Shown: positions 1 to 13,400, numbered from the stretch's first letter. The stretch: 64,000 nucleotides of DNA from Candidatus Poseidoniales archaeon (GCA_012964335.1 DTUF01000024.1:62001-126000); one strand, 5' to 3'. Translations and numbers: made by a program. Notes: a model not told the origin generated them from the sequence alone.

Positions 1-544
1 ATCTACTGCCAGGAATCATCATTGAAAGGTCGGTATGATTGTCCCCAACTGAACATATCTGCTCTGGCTCAAGGTTATTGATACGGCACAACTTCTCAAC
101 CATGTCCCCTTTGTAGTGAGCCGGTACTCTCACCATACCCTCATCTTGAAGGAAGCCTTTTTCATCATACTGGAAGCCATTTGCTACCCAGTCATCAACT
201 TTCAACATTTGAGCAATTGAGCCTATTAGCAAATCAACACCTGCACTTACGATGGCCACTGCGACGCCCCTCTCTTTGAGAGCATCCACCAAATCTCTAG
301 CACCAGGATTTAGGTTTACACCTTGGTAACAACGAATTAATTCGTCGCGATGGATTAATGGATTCACCTTCTTCCAATGTTGGATATCATCAGCCATGAA
401 CTCTTCATCAGAAATTCCTCCCTTTAGGAATTGGTCTAACATCGGTCCACTATTTGTGCCAAAATGTTCGTGAATAATGCGCCACGAAGAGATGGTGTCA
501 ATGAGTACCCCATCGCAATCGAAAACTACCGCTCGTAACTCCAT
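1..544 (-). CDS. HAD-superfamily phosphatase (phosphoserine phosphatase-like), 3' end beyond the window
   Basis: Reverse-strand reading from ATG at 544 gives MELRAVVFDCDGVLIDTISSW... (HAD motif I DxDGVLID), ...AIVSAG... and ...CSVGDNHTDLSMM (GDxxxD motif). Confidence 0.85.
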   Translation of the reverse strand, partial: MELRAVVFDCDGVLIDTISSWRIIHEHFGTNSGPMLDQFLKGGISDEEFMADDIQHWKKVNPLIHRDELIRCYQGVNLNPGARDLVDALKERGVAVAIVSAGVDLLIGSIAQMLKVDDWVANGFQYDEKGFLQDEGMVRVPAHYKGDMVEKLCRINNLEPEQICSVGDNHTDLSMMIPGSR

Positions 545-693
545 GCTCACAACTCATGTTTGCGGTTGTTATGGTCTCTTATGAATGGAATGATTAAACT
601 GCTGAACTACATCTATTCCTGTTCAGAATTTTCATAGTGAAAAAGTGTAATTTATACGGAAATATTGAGATTCAAGGTTTCAAAATGAGAAAA

Positions 694-838
694 GGCCCCA
701 CCACTGCTCAGCAGATGCCGAACAGAGGCGGGGCCAAATCAGCCTTACCGCAAACAGAGCTTACGCTCTGTAACGGAAGGTCGGGTGCTCAGGGGCCAAA
801 GCCCCCAAGCATCCCTGCATTCAGCGCCCGAAGGCGCT
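694..838 (-). terminator. Four tandem GC-rich hairpins directly downstream of the giant surface-protein gene
   Basis: On the minus strand: AGCGCC-TTCG-GGCGCT (823-838, C(UUCG)G tetraloop); GGGATGCT..GGGGGC..GCCCC..AGCACCC (783-815); CCTTCCG..ACAGAGC-GTAA-GCTCTGT..CGG.AAGG (743-780); GGCCCCGCC..GGTGGGGCC (694-735), followed by TTTTCTCATTTT. Confidence 0.75.
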
Positions 839-852
839 TCGTATTACTCACT

Positions 853-1431
853 TCAGCGGATGCTGGTTGGTGATGCAGTGTACTGCTTCAACATGTACGC
901 AGCGCCACCAGGCAATTCGTACTGAATGTCAATTAATGCCGAGTCGATGAGACCGTCATTGTCTGTCATTCTGATGAAGATTCTGTCACCAGGTCCGAAG
1001 GTTGTGATACAAGGTGAACCACCACGCTCACAGTGAGATATGTCATCCCAGAAGGTTACCATATTCTCGCTGTTACGAGGAGCGAATCCGTACACATTCT
1101 CTTCATCTCCACCACCAGGTGCAAGTGCAGTCTTGTACACTTGCTGTCCGCTAGCATTGGTCCACAATACAGAGACAGTCACTGCCTGTGTGGCTAAGTC
1201 TGTAGCTGCATATGATGTAGTAATTCTCCAGTGCCATTGGTCCTGTTGTAGTCCACTGATCTCTTGTACAGTAATTGATTCTGCTGAGAAGGTCAACCTT
1301 GGTGTGCCCTTGACACTGGTGTCTGCGAGTGAGCCTGCCCACACGTAGATTACACCAGCCAAGACGACTGTGATTGCAACAAGAAGGATGGTTGCGATAA
1401 CTGGGCTAACTGCACGGTCATCGTCAATCAT
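853..1431 (-). other. Archaeal type IV pilin (class III signal) domain, in frame at the 3' end of the giant ORF; possible independent translation from internal ATG at 1431
   Basis: MIDDDRAVSPVIATILLVAITVVLAGVIYVWAGSLADTSVKG..., matching the archaeal pilin N-terminal domain; GAGGAGG at 1437-1443 (minus) 5 nt before the ATG. Confidence 0.75.
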
Positions 1432-4400
1432 TGATTCCTCCTCGAAATCTTCCTCGTCTTCTTCCGCTCGAGAGCGGCTGAGTAGAGCACCAACGAATAC
1501 GCCGACTAAGCCGACTGCCATCAATGTTGGAGCGAACGAAGCAACAGCCTGTGCTGCCTTGGTCTCCACAATGAGTGGTAACTCGCTGTTGGTTCCTGAA
1601 GCAGTCATGTTATTGTCTGCCCAGTTCTTCTCTTCTAGAGCTGGCCTCTCGTACTTCGAGTTGTCAGTGTATTGACCAGTGAATGGATTCACTGTCATTA
1701 TGTCTACGAACACACGAACATCCTCAGATGTCTTGTTCATTCGGACGTAATTTCCAACCTCAACTGATCCACCGTAGTCAGGTAGTGATAATGCACCGTT
1801 TCCTGGACCATTGCTTCCAAGTCTTACACTGCTCTGGTATGTACCATCACAGCCTGCACAATCAGTGTCAACGATAAAGAATGACACTTGCAAATCGTAG
1901 AGATACTTGTATGTTCCATCTGAGTTGATTGGAGCATCTCCATCCATGTGCTGAAGGTTAACTGACACAGGTACCATAGTCTCGCGCAGAACACCGTCAA
2001 TTCCCTTGAAGTCAAATGGATCAGGGGACAGACGTACTTCGTTGAAGTTGTAGTCTGGTCGCAATTCCACTAGGTTGTGGACATTGATGAGTATCTGATG
2101 TTCGCTGCTGGTCTGCGAGTAACAGTTAGTAGTTGCGTCACCATCAGTTGCAAGAACGTTACATGCATCTGACTGTACGTAATCGTACTGTGCTGGTATT
2201 ACATCCTCAGGAGAATCCCAAAGAATCAAGTTCATCAAACAGTAGTCACCAGATCTTGGTGCCTTCTGGTGAATTCCATCATCTGGTATTCCATCACCAT
2301 CTGCATCCTGTAGCATATCCCACTCGCTGCTAGTTGCATCTGTGGTAGCATCAGGAATCAAATCGATTTCCATTGTGTGTGCTGCGTTGTCAATTGTTAC
2401 TGAGAAATAGTTAGTGTATTGACACTTGTCAGTGTAGTACTGAGAGTTATCGATTGTCCAATATAGTTGCTCATTGGTGTTATCGTTATCGCTCATCATG
2501 TCGGTCAAATCAATTGTTAGTAGGTCAGAATCTTCTGTGTCCTCATCTACAGACCACCACCAAGAATCGCCCTCATTATTTGGAGCATTGGCAGTTGAAC
2601 GGATTGTATCTGCTGTACCATCTTGGGCTAGAGTCTGGATGACTGAGCCGTTATTTACATCCCATGGGATAATACGAGTATTATCGTTAGTTGGTTGTAC
2701 TGTAAATGGTACGCTGATTGTTGCCGCAGCATCATTGATTGATGCACCGTCTGAAAGATCCAATACGATGTTACAGGTTCCACCATCTTCATTTGCCTCA
2801 TTGAGGTCAATTTCTAGAGTGGTACCGCCGCTAATGCTTACAGTGAATGGTGTACAATCTATTGGGTCAGTAACTGCAGTCCATGTGTAGGATTGAGGTG
2901 CTTGCTCAGTGTTGTTGTCAGCATTCCTGTCTTGCTCATTAGCTAGACCGTCACCGATTCCCAAATCTTGAACAAATCCTTCACCAGATGCGCCTCCCAA
3001 GAACTTGGTTAGCAAATCCCAGCCTCGCTCTTCACCGGTCACTGGATGTGGCCTCTGAGGTTCGTCGTAGTAGTTGTAGACCGCATTACCGTTAGCATCA
3101 ATGCCTTCAGTAAATACTGGTAGACCTGCTGAGTGTCGTGGGTTGTTGATTACTGGAGCGTCATTGACGTTCTCTACACCAACAAGCATTGACTGACTGC
3201 TGTACAAGCCGTGTCCATCTTTGACAACCAGGTATAGTCTCTGGTTACCAAACTCATTCGCATCTGGAGTGATGGTCATTGTATGACCTGTCAAATCGTA
3301 TGCGTATGGTGATGTTGCATTGCTTGGGTTTGTAGCATCGTTAGTTACAGTCCATGTCAATGTACTCGATGGTTGCTGATAATCTGCAGCCTTATCGGTC
3401 AAAGTCACGGTCTGTGAACCTGAATCTTCATCGTATGATACATCGACCAAGTCAGAAATGACTGGCTTTGCACGTAGGATGTCAATAGTGATATCCTGAT
3501 TCTGATCCATTGCTAGTGAACTATGTGTTCCCCAGTCCCAATAGATGTTATCTGCATCTCTTACCTTAACAGTCACATCATATGCGCGAGGTGTTGTTGC
3601 GCCGGTTGCTGTGAATGTTCGGTGGATTAGCAAGTAATCGTCTAGAGTACCATCAGCCAAATCGCCACCAGCCAATTGCAGTGTACCGAAGTCACCGAAT
3701 GTCTGAGCAGCACCGCTTGTCTGGTTCCATAGCTGTGGTGGATAAACACCAAGCACGTGACCAGAGTTTTCGTTCTGGATGATTGCTAGAGTCTTGATTC
3801 GTCCTGTTGGGCTTCCAATACAGTCCCATGGGATTGCGAACTCAGAGATACCACTCCATGTTGGAGTGACTCCTGGGTAACCAAATCCAGGTGCTGCTTG
3901 CATACCAGTACATGCTGCTGTAACATCGACCCAGTTGCCACCAGGCATAACCTTGCGGATACCCCAGTTTGCACGGTCTTCTGCCCATAGCATGAAGTCT
4001 GCCTCGAATGGCAGATTGTGACTGACATACCAGTTGTCACCAACGTTTGAACCACCTTGCTGGGTATCAAGATACCACATACCGTCTGTGACCAAGAAGG
4101 TCACTCCAGTCAGCATGATGTACAGATTTGAGTTATCCCAAGTCATGTATCCCATTGCTTGGCTAGTCGGGTCAGGGTTGACCGCAACTGGACCAGGCAT
4201 TGCATCGTCTGCAATGTTATAGCCTCCAAGTGGATGGCTTACGAACCAGTCAGTAACTGCCGCTGCACCACCTGCACCTTCTCCAACGGAGATGATGTTA
4301 GAGCGCCACGACGGGCTGACATATTCTGAACGACCAAGGTCGGTTGACTTAATCATCAATCCAACGTTGCTTGCTGCTCCACCCATGTGTGTAACAGTTA

Positions 4401-7400
4401 GGTCAAGGAGGTTACCCTCGTGAATGACCGCACTAGTTCCAATGGTCAACATACTCTGGTTGAGTGTGTTACCAACACTGGTAATGGTTGAGTAAGCTCC
4501 AGCATTAATCTGGGTCATACCTGCACCGTGCATGGATCTCCATGGACCATTTGTTGTTGTGGTCATGTTCTCAATCGTACCTGATGCGCCACTTAGTGTC
4601 TTCAGAGTTGTAGTTGCAGTTGAGTCACCGCCATTCCATCGGAAATCATCGTGACCATCTACTAGCATACCAATGCCACCAGTTGTATCCATGTTTGCAA
4701 CATCTAGTGTGTGGCGACCAGTGTCAGATGTAACATCCAAACCGATACCAAATCCACTATCTGCAGAGACACTTAGACCGTCAACAGTTAGGTCAACATT
4801 GGTCAAGTCAAAGCCGTTGTCACCAGTGACAACTGCTCCACCCTCTACATTTAGAGAACCACCGTCTTGTCGGTATGCTAGGCTAAATCCGCCGATGGAT
4901 GTACCATCAAGGGAGACGTCTTCGCTTCCGTCAAGGATGTCAATTCCGTATGTCTGTAAGTTGCTACCACCTGAACTTGCGGCTACATTGATTACACCAC
5001 TCATGAAACTGTGGATAGTGCAATGATACTCGTAAGTACCTGCAGCTGTGAACGTGTGGGCAAATGTTGAGCCCAAGTTCATTGGTCCACTGTTCCAAAT
5101 TCCAGATGTGTTACTGGTTGTTGAATGCTGGTAGTTGTTGGGGTCGCTGTTGTATTGAGTCAATACCCATCGTACAGTATCACCTGTGCTGATGTTCTTG
5201 ATTGTTGGATTATATTGCGACGCCTCAATGTTCACAGAGTGAATCTGTGATGCTGAACCACCTGCGCTGGCGAATGTGCTGCCAACATCAGATACATCAC
5301 AACCATCTGACAATAGAGCGTTAGATGTTGTGCTGACATAGTTGCCTGACATTGTGACTTCTGCAAGTCCACAGTTCTCTAGGTAGATACCTGTTGCAGT
5401 TGGTGAAACACGTCCACCAGATGCACTAATTGTGTTTCTTGAAATATCCACATCAAATCCAGAGCGGACACCGTAAACGTTGATTCCGCCATCTGCATCA
5501 ATCAGTGTGTTATCTGCAATTGAACCATGACCGTTTAGGACATAAATACCAGAGTGGGCTGAGTTTGCATCACCCTTGATTGTGTTGTTGTTGATATTCC
5601 ACTGCTTAGCATTACGCATATAGATAGGTTCGTCAGTAGTCAATAGAGTGTTTCCACGAATCTCTACACTGTTCAGACGATTGTCTTGTGCGTAGATACC
5701 GTATTGTACTCTCTTAGAGCCTGTTACTGTGTTGTTATCAATAAGCAAGTCATCTGCATCAGATTGTAGGTAAATCCAGATTGGTAGGTATGTGCTGTCA
5801 TACATTGTGTTGTTACTCCAGTGTGCACCATCTGTTCCAGATCCACCATAGGCAGGGCTGGTTGCATAGTAGTTAATGTAAATCATGATTCCAACAGTAC
5901 AGTCGTACATTGTGTTGTTATCAACAGTCCAGTCGCCAGGGTCAGTTCCAGCTGACTGGATACATATCTCTTCAGGATAGACCGATTGTACATCAGTTAA
6001 CTGAGAGTATGACACTAACACGCTGTTAGTAACATGCATCACTGGGTCACGGTTGTAATAACCAGCACCACTTCCAACTGCACCAACGTTAATCAGCGTT
6101 GAATCATTCACATGGAAATTACCGTAACTGTATCCACCGTAATATCCTAGGTTGAAGAACGCCGTATCCTTTGGACTAATTGCTGCCCACGTCGTATCAT
6201 CTAAGTAGATATCTCCGTCATAGTTTCTAACGTACAAATCAGACCATTCATCGTTGTAGAATCCACTGACAATAACTGTTGAACCATTGAATGATGCTCC
6301 AGTCGTACCAGTGTATGCCCAAGGCGAGTCTATCAGAATCGCTTTGTTCTTCATGTCTGTTGGCATCGCACCCCAGTAACCATATTCGGTAATCGTACCT
6401 CCGGCACCATCACCGTTCAATTTGGTTCTAGAACTTGCAGTTGCAATATAGTTAGCACCAGCACAGGATGCCAGTACACTGTAATAAGTTGATTCCCAAC
6501 TATAACATATACGAGCATCAAACCGATCCGTCAGTGCAACCGTATCAGAGTTACCTGGTCCATCGACCAAACTCACCCCTTTGACTGCATATCTAAAGTC
6601 TGCAACACGTGTACTCATTGAGCCAGTGGTGTCGTACTGTACTTTAGCAACAGTCATTATTTGGAATCCTGCTAAATTCACCACTGTCCATCCCGAAGAA
6701 TCAACATAATTGGTGTGGAACAACATATCGTTCACCGTTCCCGCGCTGTCAGTTTCACCTGAGCCCACGCGTCTACTATTGGCATCAATCATGCTCACGC
6801 CTGTTCCAGCGACACCATTACCATCTGCTTCAATAGTCACGTCCAGCAACCTTGCTCTTTGCAAGAGTCCTGAACCCGTCGCTACCACCGTGGCTAGATC
6901 AATATCTCCTTCAATCCAAGTAACCAAACCTGAAGTCGCAACATCGACTGTATTACTACCAGTAGTACAATCAGTACAGGTAAGTTCTCCTGAACCGTCG
7001 TGATTGATAGCAATATTATTGCTTGTCAATGCTAGGTTATTGAAGGCCCAGTCCTTGGTACTAGTTGGTAGAACATTGATTGCAGCTCCTGCAGCATTGG
7101 TGATTGTACCACTTAGGGCCATCTTAATTCCAGATCCTAGGACTATTCCGTCTTGGGATTGGTTGTCTAGATTGGTGTTAGTCAACTCTAATGAGCCAAT
7201 GGCTGCAGCTGTCATGCGAACACCATAGCGACCGTTGTTGACTGTTAAGCCATCCAATTCAACAGATGAACTGCCTGTAACCAATACACCCTCATCTACT
7301 GGGTCATTGACTACAACAGTGTCAATAACACCAGCAGCATAGTTTCCAGAAATGTGGAGACCTGTATCTGATCCATCAATCACACCATTTGCTAGTGAAG

Positions 7401-10400
7401 CAGTTCCAAATTCTCTACCCCAGTTTGCATCCATCAATTCATTGATAGTATTGCCACCACGGAATACGAAGTCATATCGGTCACCGTAGTAATCAGCGTA
7501 GTTGTGTAGAATATCGATGTATGCTGATACATCAGTTACACTTGGACTACTGACATCAACAATTGGCCAGTGCATTTGCCAGCCGTTTGGTGTAGGTGTC
7601 TGGTAACGGTATGCATATGAAAGACATATGTTGTAGTTACCCCAAAGACCGTTGTAGCCCTCTGGAGGCTTGAAGATACCCTGTCCGCCATGGTATTGGG
7701 TGTAGTAGTAACCCCAGTACTCGTACGGGTAGTAGTTCTGTGAACCTGTCAGACCCTCTGCCTTTTCAATTGTGAAACCGAAGTCGCTTGGGTATGAGTT
7801 AGCACCGTAGTATTGACCTGAACTAGTGTAAGGTCCGTAGTTGTTCATGTAGTAGTAGTAACCATACTGATACGAACCACCTGGGCTGTATTGGTAACCG
7901 TAGAGGTTACAGTCGTAACGAGCCCATCCATCGTTTCTTGATGGGTGGTCTGGATTGTTCCTGTCCCCAAGGTTTGAAGTAATACCTGAATGGTAATATC
8001 CAGTCATTAATTTACCTGCAGCATCTACAGTGAAATTCTCAATCTCATCTCCAATACCGTTTGCATCGTTATCAATTCCATCATTGAGTCCAATACGCAT
8101 TCGGTCGTGGATTGCGAAGTAACGGCTTGTGTAATAGTTGTACGTTGGGTGAACGTTTCCGCCCATGTAGACGTTATTGAAACCGAATTGGATGTAATTG
8201 TAATTACTTGCCAATCCAGTCAAATCAATGTCGTAAGTTTCCCAACCACGTGCGTGACCTGATAGTAGAGTTGAGCGGTAGATACTTGGTAGTGTCATTC
8301 CGCCATCAATTTCTACTCCAACTGTGTTATCGTTGAGGGTGAAGCCATCAATTGCTGGGGCTGCATCCTTGATCATTACGCCAGTAGCTGCTCCAGATAC
8401 ACCGATGTTCTGAATGACGCTGGTTCCGGAATCTTCTATCCAAACACCAACACCAGTCTGCTGTGCATTGTATATACTCGCATCGTTAACTAACAGTGTT
8501 CCACCGCTAACCTTGATGGTTGCCATAGACGCAGAGGTCGTTTGACTACCGTAAACTATGGCACCATTCTTCAACTCAAGAGTTCCATCACCGACATTCA
8601 GCGCCCCTCCAGTATTGGAGTTCTGATGCATATCACGGATAGCCCCATTATCTACAACGAAAGTACCGCCGTCTTGGATTTCCATTTCCCAGCCGTAAGC
8701 GCTGGTCACTGCCTTCATGTTACCAACTTCGCCACCACCTTCGGAGAGCAGAATTTCGCCTCCGTTCTGGATAGTGATTGTTGGGTTGTTGTTAGCTGTG
8801 CGGTTAATCATTATCTTTGTTCCATTCAAGTGCAACTTGCACCCGTCAATAACTAAGTCAGTTGATAGAGTAATGATTTGCATTGTGTATAGATAGTAGC
8901 CGTTGGTCATAGATGTGTTTGAATTCAAGAATCCACAATTCTTAGTTGCGCCATTCCAATCTTGTGGGAACGCTTCTAACTTAATGTAGACTTGATCACC
9001 TGGACTTAGCGGCATGGAACAATCCATGCTGTTAATCATACATGATCCTGTATACCATGCGTCTGCTGGTCCTGTCTCGTTCTGACCTGCACCGCCAGCA
9101 ATGGCGATTCGATGGTCTGTGTACGAGGCAGTAACAGTGGTTGATCCACTAACCTTCTCTAACTTATCTTGAAGCAACCAAACAGTTGCGTTTCCAGTAC
9201 TATCGGTTTTAGCTGCGCCAACTGATGTGATATCAGAAACTACACAAGCAGCACCTGGGCATGTACCCGAAGTGCTTACTGTAGTTGTAGTAACTGAATG
9301 GTCAGCAACAAATACTGGCACGAAGTTCATTACACGGTATGCTGCAACTTGAGCAGTACCACCGACATACAATGCACCTGAGGATGATGAAACATCAACC
9401 CAACAGTCAGACATTCCTGTCCAACCAGCTGCATTAGCACAATCGTTGCCTCTCCATGAGACTCCGATTAATCTAACATCACCGTTGGTGCTTGCTTGCG
9501 CCACATACGCGCCCATAGATGTTTGACCGGTTATTGCCACATCTGCGACTGTAACCTTTGCATTACGAGCATAAACGATGTTTCCGTTAGTGGAACTACC
9601 GTCCATTGAACCACCTGCTACGGTCAATGTGCTTGAAGCACTGCTTGAAGTACACGAAGCAGTTGCCCATACACCGTTGGTTGAATCACCAAGGTCAGCG
9701 TCATCAGCTCGGACATTCCAACCGCATCCAGCGATTGAAATACCATCAGCGGCTAGATTTGTGAGCATCACTAAGTCACCGGTTGCTGCAGTTCCATCCA
9801 TGCGGAGATATCCATCTAAGTCTACATTATCCATTGAACCTGGAGTAGTCCTTGACATCACCATATTACCAGTGCTGGTAATTCCGCTAGCGGACCAACC
9901 TGAGTCACCAAGAACAGTACCTGCGGTACCTCCTGGAGCCAACGAGATTGAACCACCACTAATATCGGTTAATGACATACTATCTGTAGCATATGATACG
10001 ATAGCATTTGCATATCCTGCTGCATTAATATTGTTAGCAAACAAACTTGTTCCAGAAGTTGCTAGTGAGGTTTGGCTGATACCAGACCCACCTACTTGTG
10101 TGCTTGATAGCCCACTTGTCGACATACTAACGTTGCTAGCATGTATCGAAGTAGCATCACCCATGACAGCGTTGTGTGCTGAATCTGTAATAGTTAGATT
10201 CTCTAGGTAAATATTGCTTCCGTCACCGGTCTTGATGGCACCTTCAGTAGATGAACTACCCATGTTACAGTTCGTTGCCGAACCTTCTAACCATGTTAAT
10301 CCGGAGTCATCAGGCAAGTCGATACAAGAGTTAGTTGCATTGGTTATTGAAACTCCAGAGAGATCAAAACCAGTACCTGTTCCTGAACCGTGCTTGATTG

Positions 10401-13400
10401 CAGTACCAACATCGGTAAATGTGACTGTGTCAAAGGTAAAGTTACCTACATTTCCGTTGTGGTGAGGTGCACTTCCGTGACGGCTACCTGCACTGATTGC
10501 AACATCTAAGTTGCTGAAGTCAGTGTTGTTGAACATATGCCTGTCATCAGTGTCTGAACAACCGCTTGTGAATGCAATACCCTTGCCGTTTCCGTTACCA
10601 AGGTTGGTAAATGATACTGGGTGAGTTGCATTTCCTTGAGTTGTCAAGCGAGAACATGTCCCTGCCATATCTATTCCTTTGCCGGGTGCGAATTGAACTT
10701 CAACACCAGCATCAATCACTAGATTTGCTGTTACACGTAGGTAATCACCACTTGGCACAACACGAATCGGACTCATTTCTATATCCCATATTGTGTCTTC
10801 AGTAATGTCCGCGTAAACATCCATACCAGCACCATCGAATGGCACTGTCTTTGTACGGATACTGCATTCGTTGGTTCCGCTGTTGTAGCAGTAGTATGCA
10901 CCATAGTAACCAAACCAAGGTGTAAGTTGTGCGTTGCGGATGTATGAAGCAGAGCTCGGCATTTCAGGCCAATAGCCACCCCAACCATAGTACGCCATCT
11001 GCATCGGTGTTGTTGATGTAGATGTGCTGAAAGCAGCTCCGCCGTGGCGGATTACGTGCATCTTGTGACTACTGTTACCACTGTAAGTAGTACCGAAGTA
11101 ATCAATGTCAAATCCTGCTGGGATGTCAATAACATCTCCACACTGATTTCGGTAGTTATACCAATATCGCGTGCAGTAGTATGTGTATGGGTTTCCATTG
11201 GATGTACCGGTGAAGACTTCATCGTAGTTGTACAATTCAGTCATTCCTACTGGCATCCTCTCGTTTGCATGGTTGTTACCATCTGTTGCAATTCGGTAGT
11301 TGTAATCATATGGGTTTGCACCAGCAAGATAACCAGGGCCTCTCTCTCTTAGAGATGCACCAATGGCTGTTGAACCACCCTTTTGATAGCCGATATTCTC
11401 GTAATCATAGTAAGCAGATGAGCCGGTATCGTAATGATACTCGATTTCATTGGTCACATCGTACATCTTAATTTGATAAGAGCACTTGTATTGTTGACCA
11501 AATCCGCAATTCATGTCATGCCATTCAACAGTAAATACCTTGGTTGGCGTTCCAATGTGATAACTCACAGCAGTGGCGTTGTTCCAGTTGTTGTTGTTGT
11601 CCTGTGCGTGAATACTGTATTCAACAGTGTTCCCACGGTCTGTACCTGGAATGTTAGCCGACCAATCACAAGGAATCAATTCGCACTGAGCGCGAGTCTT
11701 GCCTGCTTGCTGAGACATTGCTCGAGTAATCCAATTACCCCAAGACTGGCTAGTATCATTGTACACACGGTATTCAAGATGTGGTCCCTCAAGGACCCCA
11801 TTCCCATCTACACCAGTTGAAACATTCACGCCTGTTGGAGGGTCTCCAGCATCTGTTATTTTTACTGTCACTGTCCTGTCATCCTGACTGTGAGTGTCCA
11901 TCAATCCTGTGTGATCAAAGGTTGGTGGATAGATATCAGGCATTGGCCTAACTGGGCTTACCTTTTGCATGATTTGACTGTTTGCAGACCAACGTCCATC
12001 GTAACCTGGAGCCATCCAACCGTTGAATTGTCGGTCGTAATTGTAGGTACTGTATGAGTAGAGGCAGTAAGGATTACTGCTGCTGCTGCTCAAGAAGTAC
12101 AGAGGATGGTTGTTACTGTTAACACAGAAATGGTTTCTTGTGGTCCTACTTGATGTGTAAGATGCGTTTACACTCAATGTACCGAACTTCATGGTGATGT
12201 CACCAGGAATTGGTACTGCTGAGTAACAGTCATCGCAATTGCGACCACCGCCTTGAGTACCTACTGGTGCGCTTGCAACAGGCTGATCGATTCCAGTTTC
12301 ATCATCTAATCCTACCATTGTGAAAGCACCAAACGCTGTATTGTACCACCAAATAGTGGACATACCTGGGCCGTTTTGACCATTCAGTGTTAATCCCTGA
12401 TCTTTTGGATTTGTAACTACACAGGTTGCAGACTGAGCACAATTTGCGTAAGAGTATCCACTAATAGTTGGGCTGTATCTCATCTGGTACGCTGCATTAA
12501 TGTTGAAGCACTGGTTATTACCAGAGCCACACGAGGAAGTATCATACTCCCAAATGTATTCTTGTGTATCTTCGTAGTATGTAAGTTGCTCATCCATGTA
12601 TCGATAAACCGAATAGTATCGGAAATTGGTTAATGCGTCAATCTTTAGTTGCCACTTGTTGTTACCAGTTCCATCACTATTGAAAACATCTGCATCCTCA
12701 TCTGGTTGCACGAAGTAGTTGTAAGGAGAACTTGGAGCAGTTACACTGCTTGGGGTACCAGTTCCTCCTATGGGCAACGTCTTGAAGTTGGGATTACCGG
12801 TTGATCCGGGAATTGAACCTTTCAAGTCCTGGAATGCCCAGAAATACTCAACATATTCGCCTTCCTGAACCGCAGGTATTACGGCTCGGAAATTACACCA
12901 GTATCCAGCAACACATGTGCCCAAAGTGGTCGCATGTACGTTGGTCCAACTACCGTTGTCAACACTGTAACTTAGTGATGGACCACCACTAGATGTAGTG
13001 TCAACACCAGTTACGTCCTTGAGTTGGAGCCAGAAGGTTCTCTGCTCCGCACGGTGAGTTATTAGGTCAGTGTAAGGCACAAATGTGTCCTCTGGAGGTG
13101 CGGTATCAGAACCGCCACTGTAGTCCAGATGCAAATGTGGGTACTTGGCAGCACTTGTGCAACCATAGTAACTGTAGTAGCCAGAACCACACCAATACCA
13201 GAACGGTGCGTTAGCGGTATTTCTCAGACCAAGTCCAAGAATGTTTCCGCTTGAACCTGCTCCATTACCGTCAACTGCGTCTTGTACGTCATCGATTCCA
13301 TTTTGATTCATACCAATGGTTCGTACGTTACCGCCATTCCAATAGTAACCTGGGTCACTTAATGACGTAGACGAAGACGACGCTGCGCTGTTCCTAATAT

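Noticed and set aside
9578-10210. 210-aa plus-strand ORF opposite the giant gene
   Set aside because: Antisense shadow of a repetitive coding region; Pro/Val/Ser-rich, no start context or family; same for the many other 60-140 aa ORFs antisense to 853-14778.
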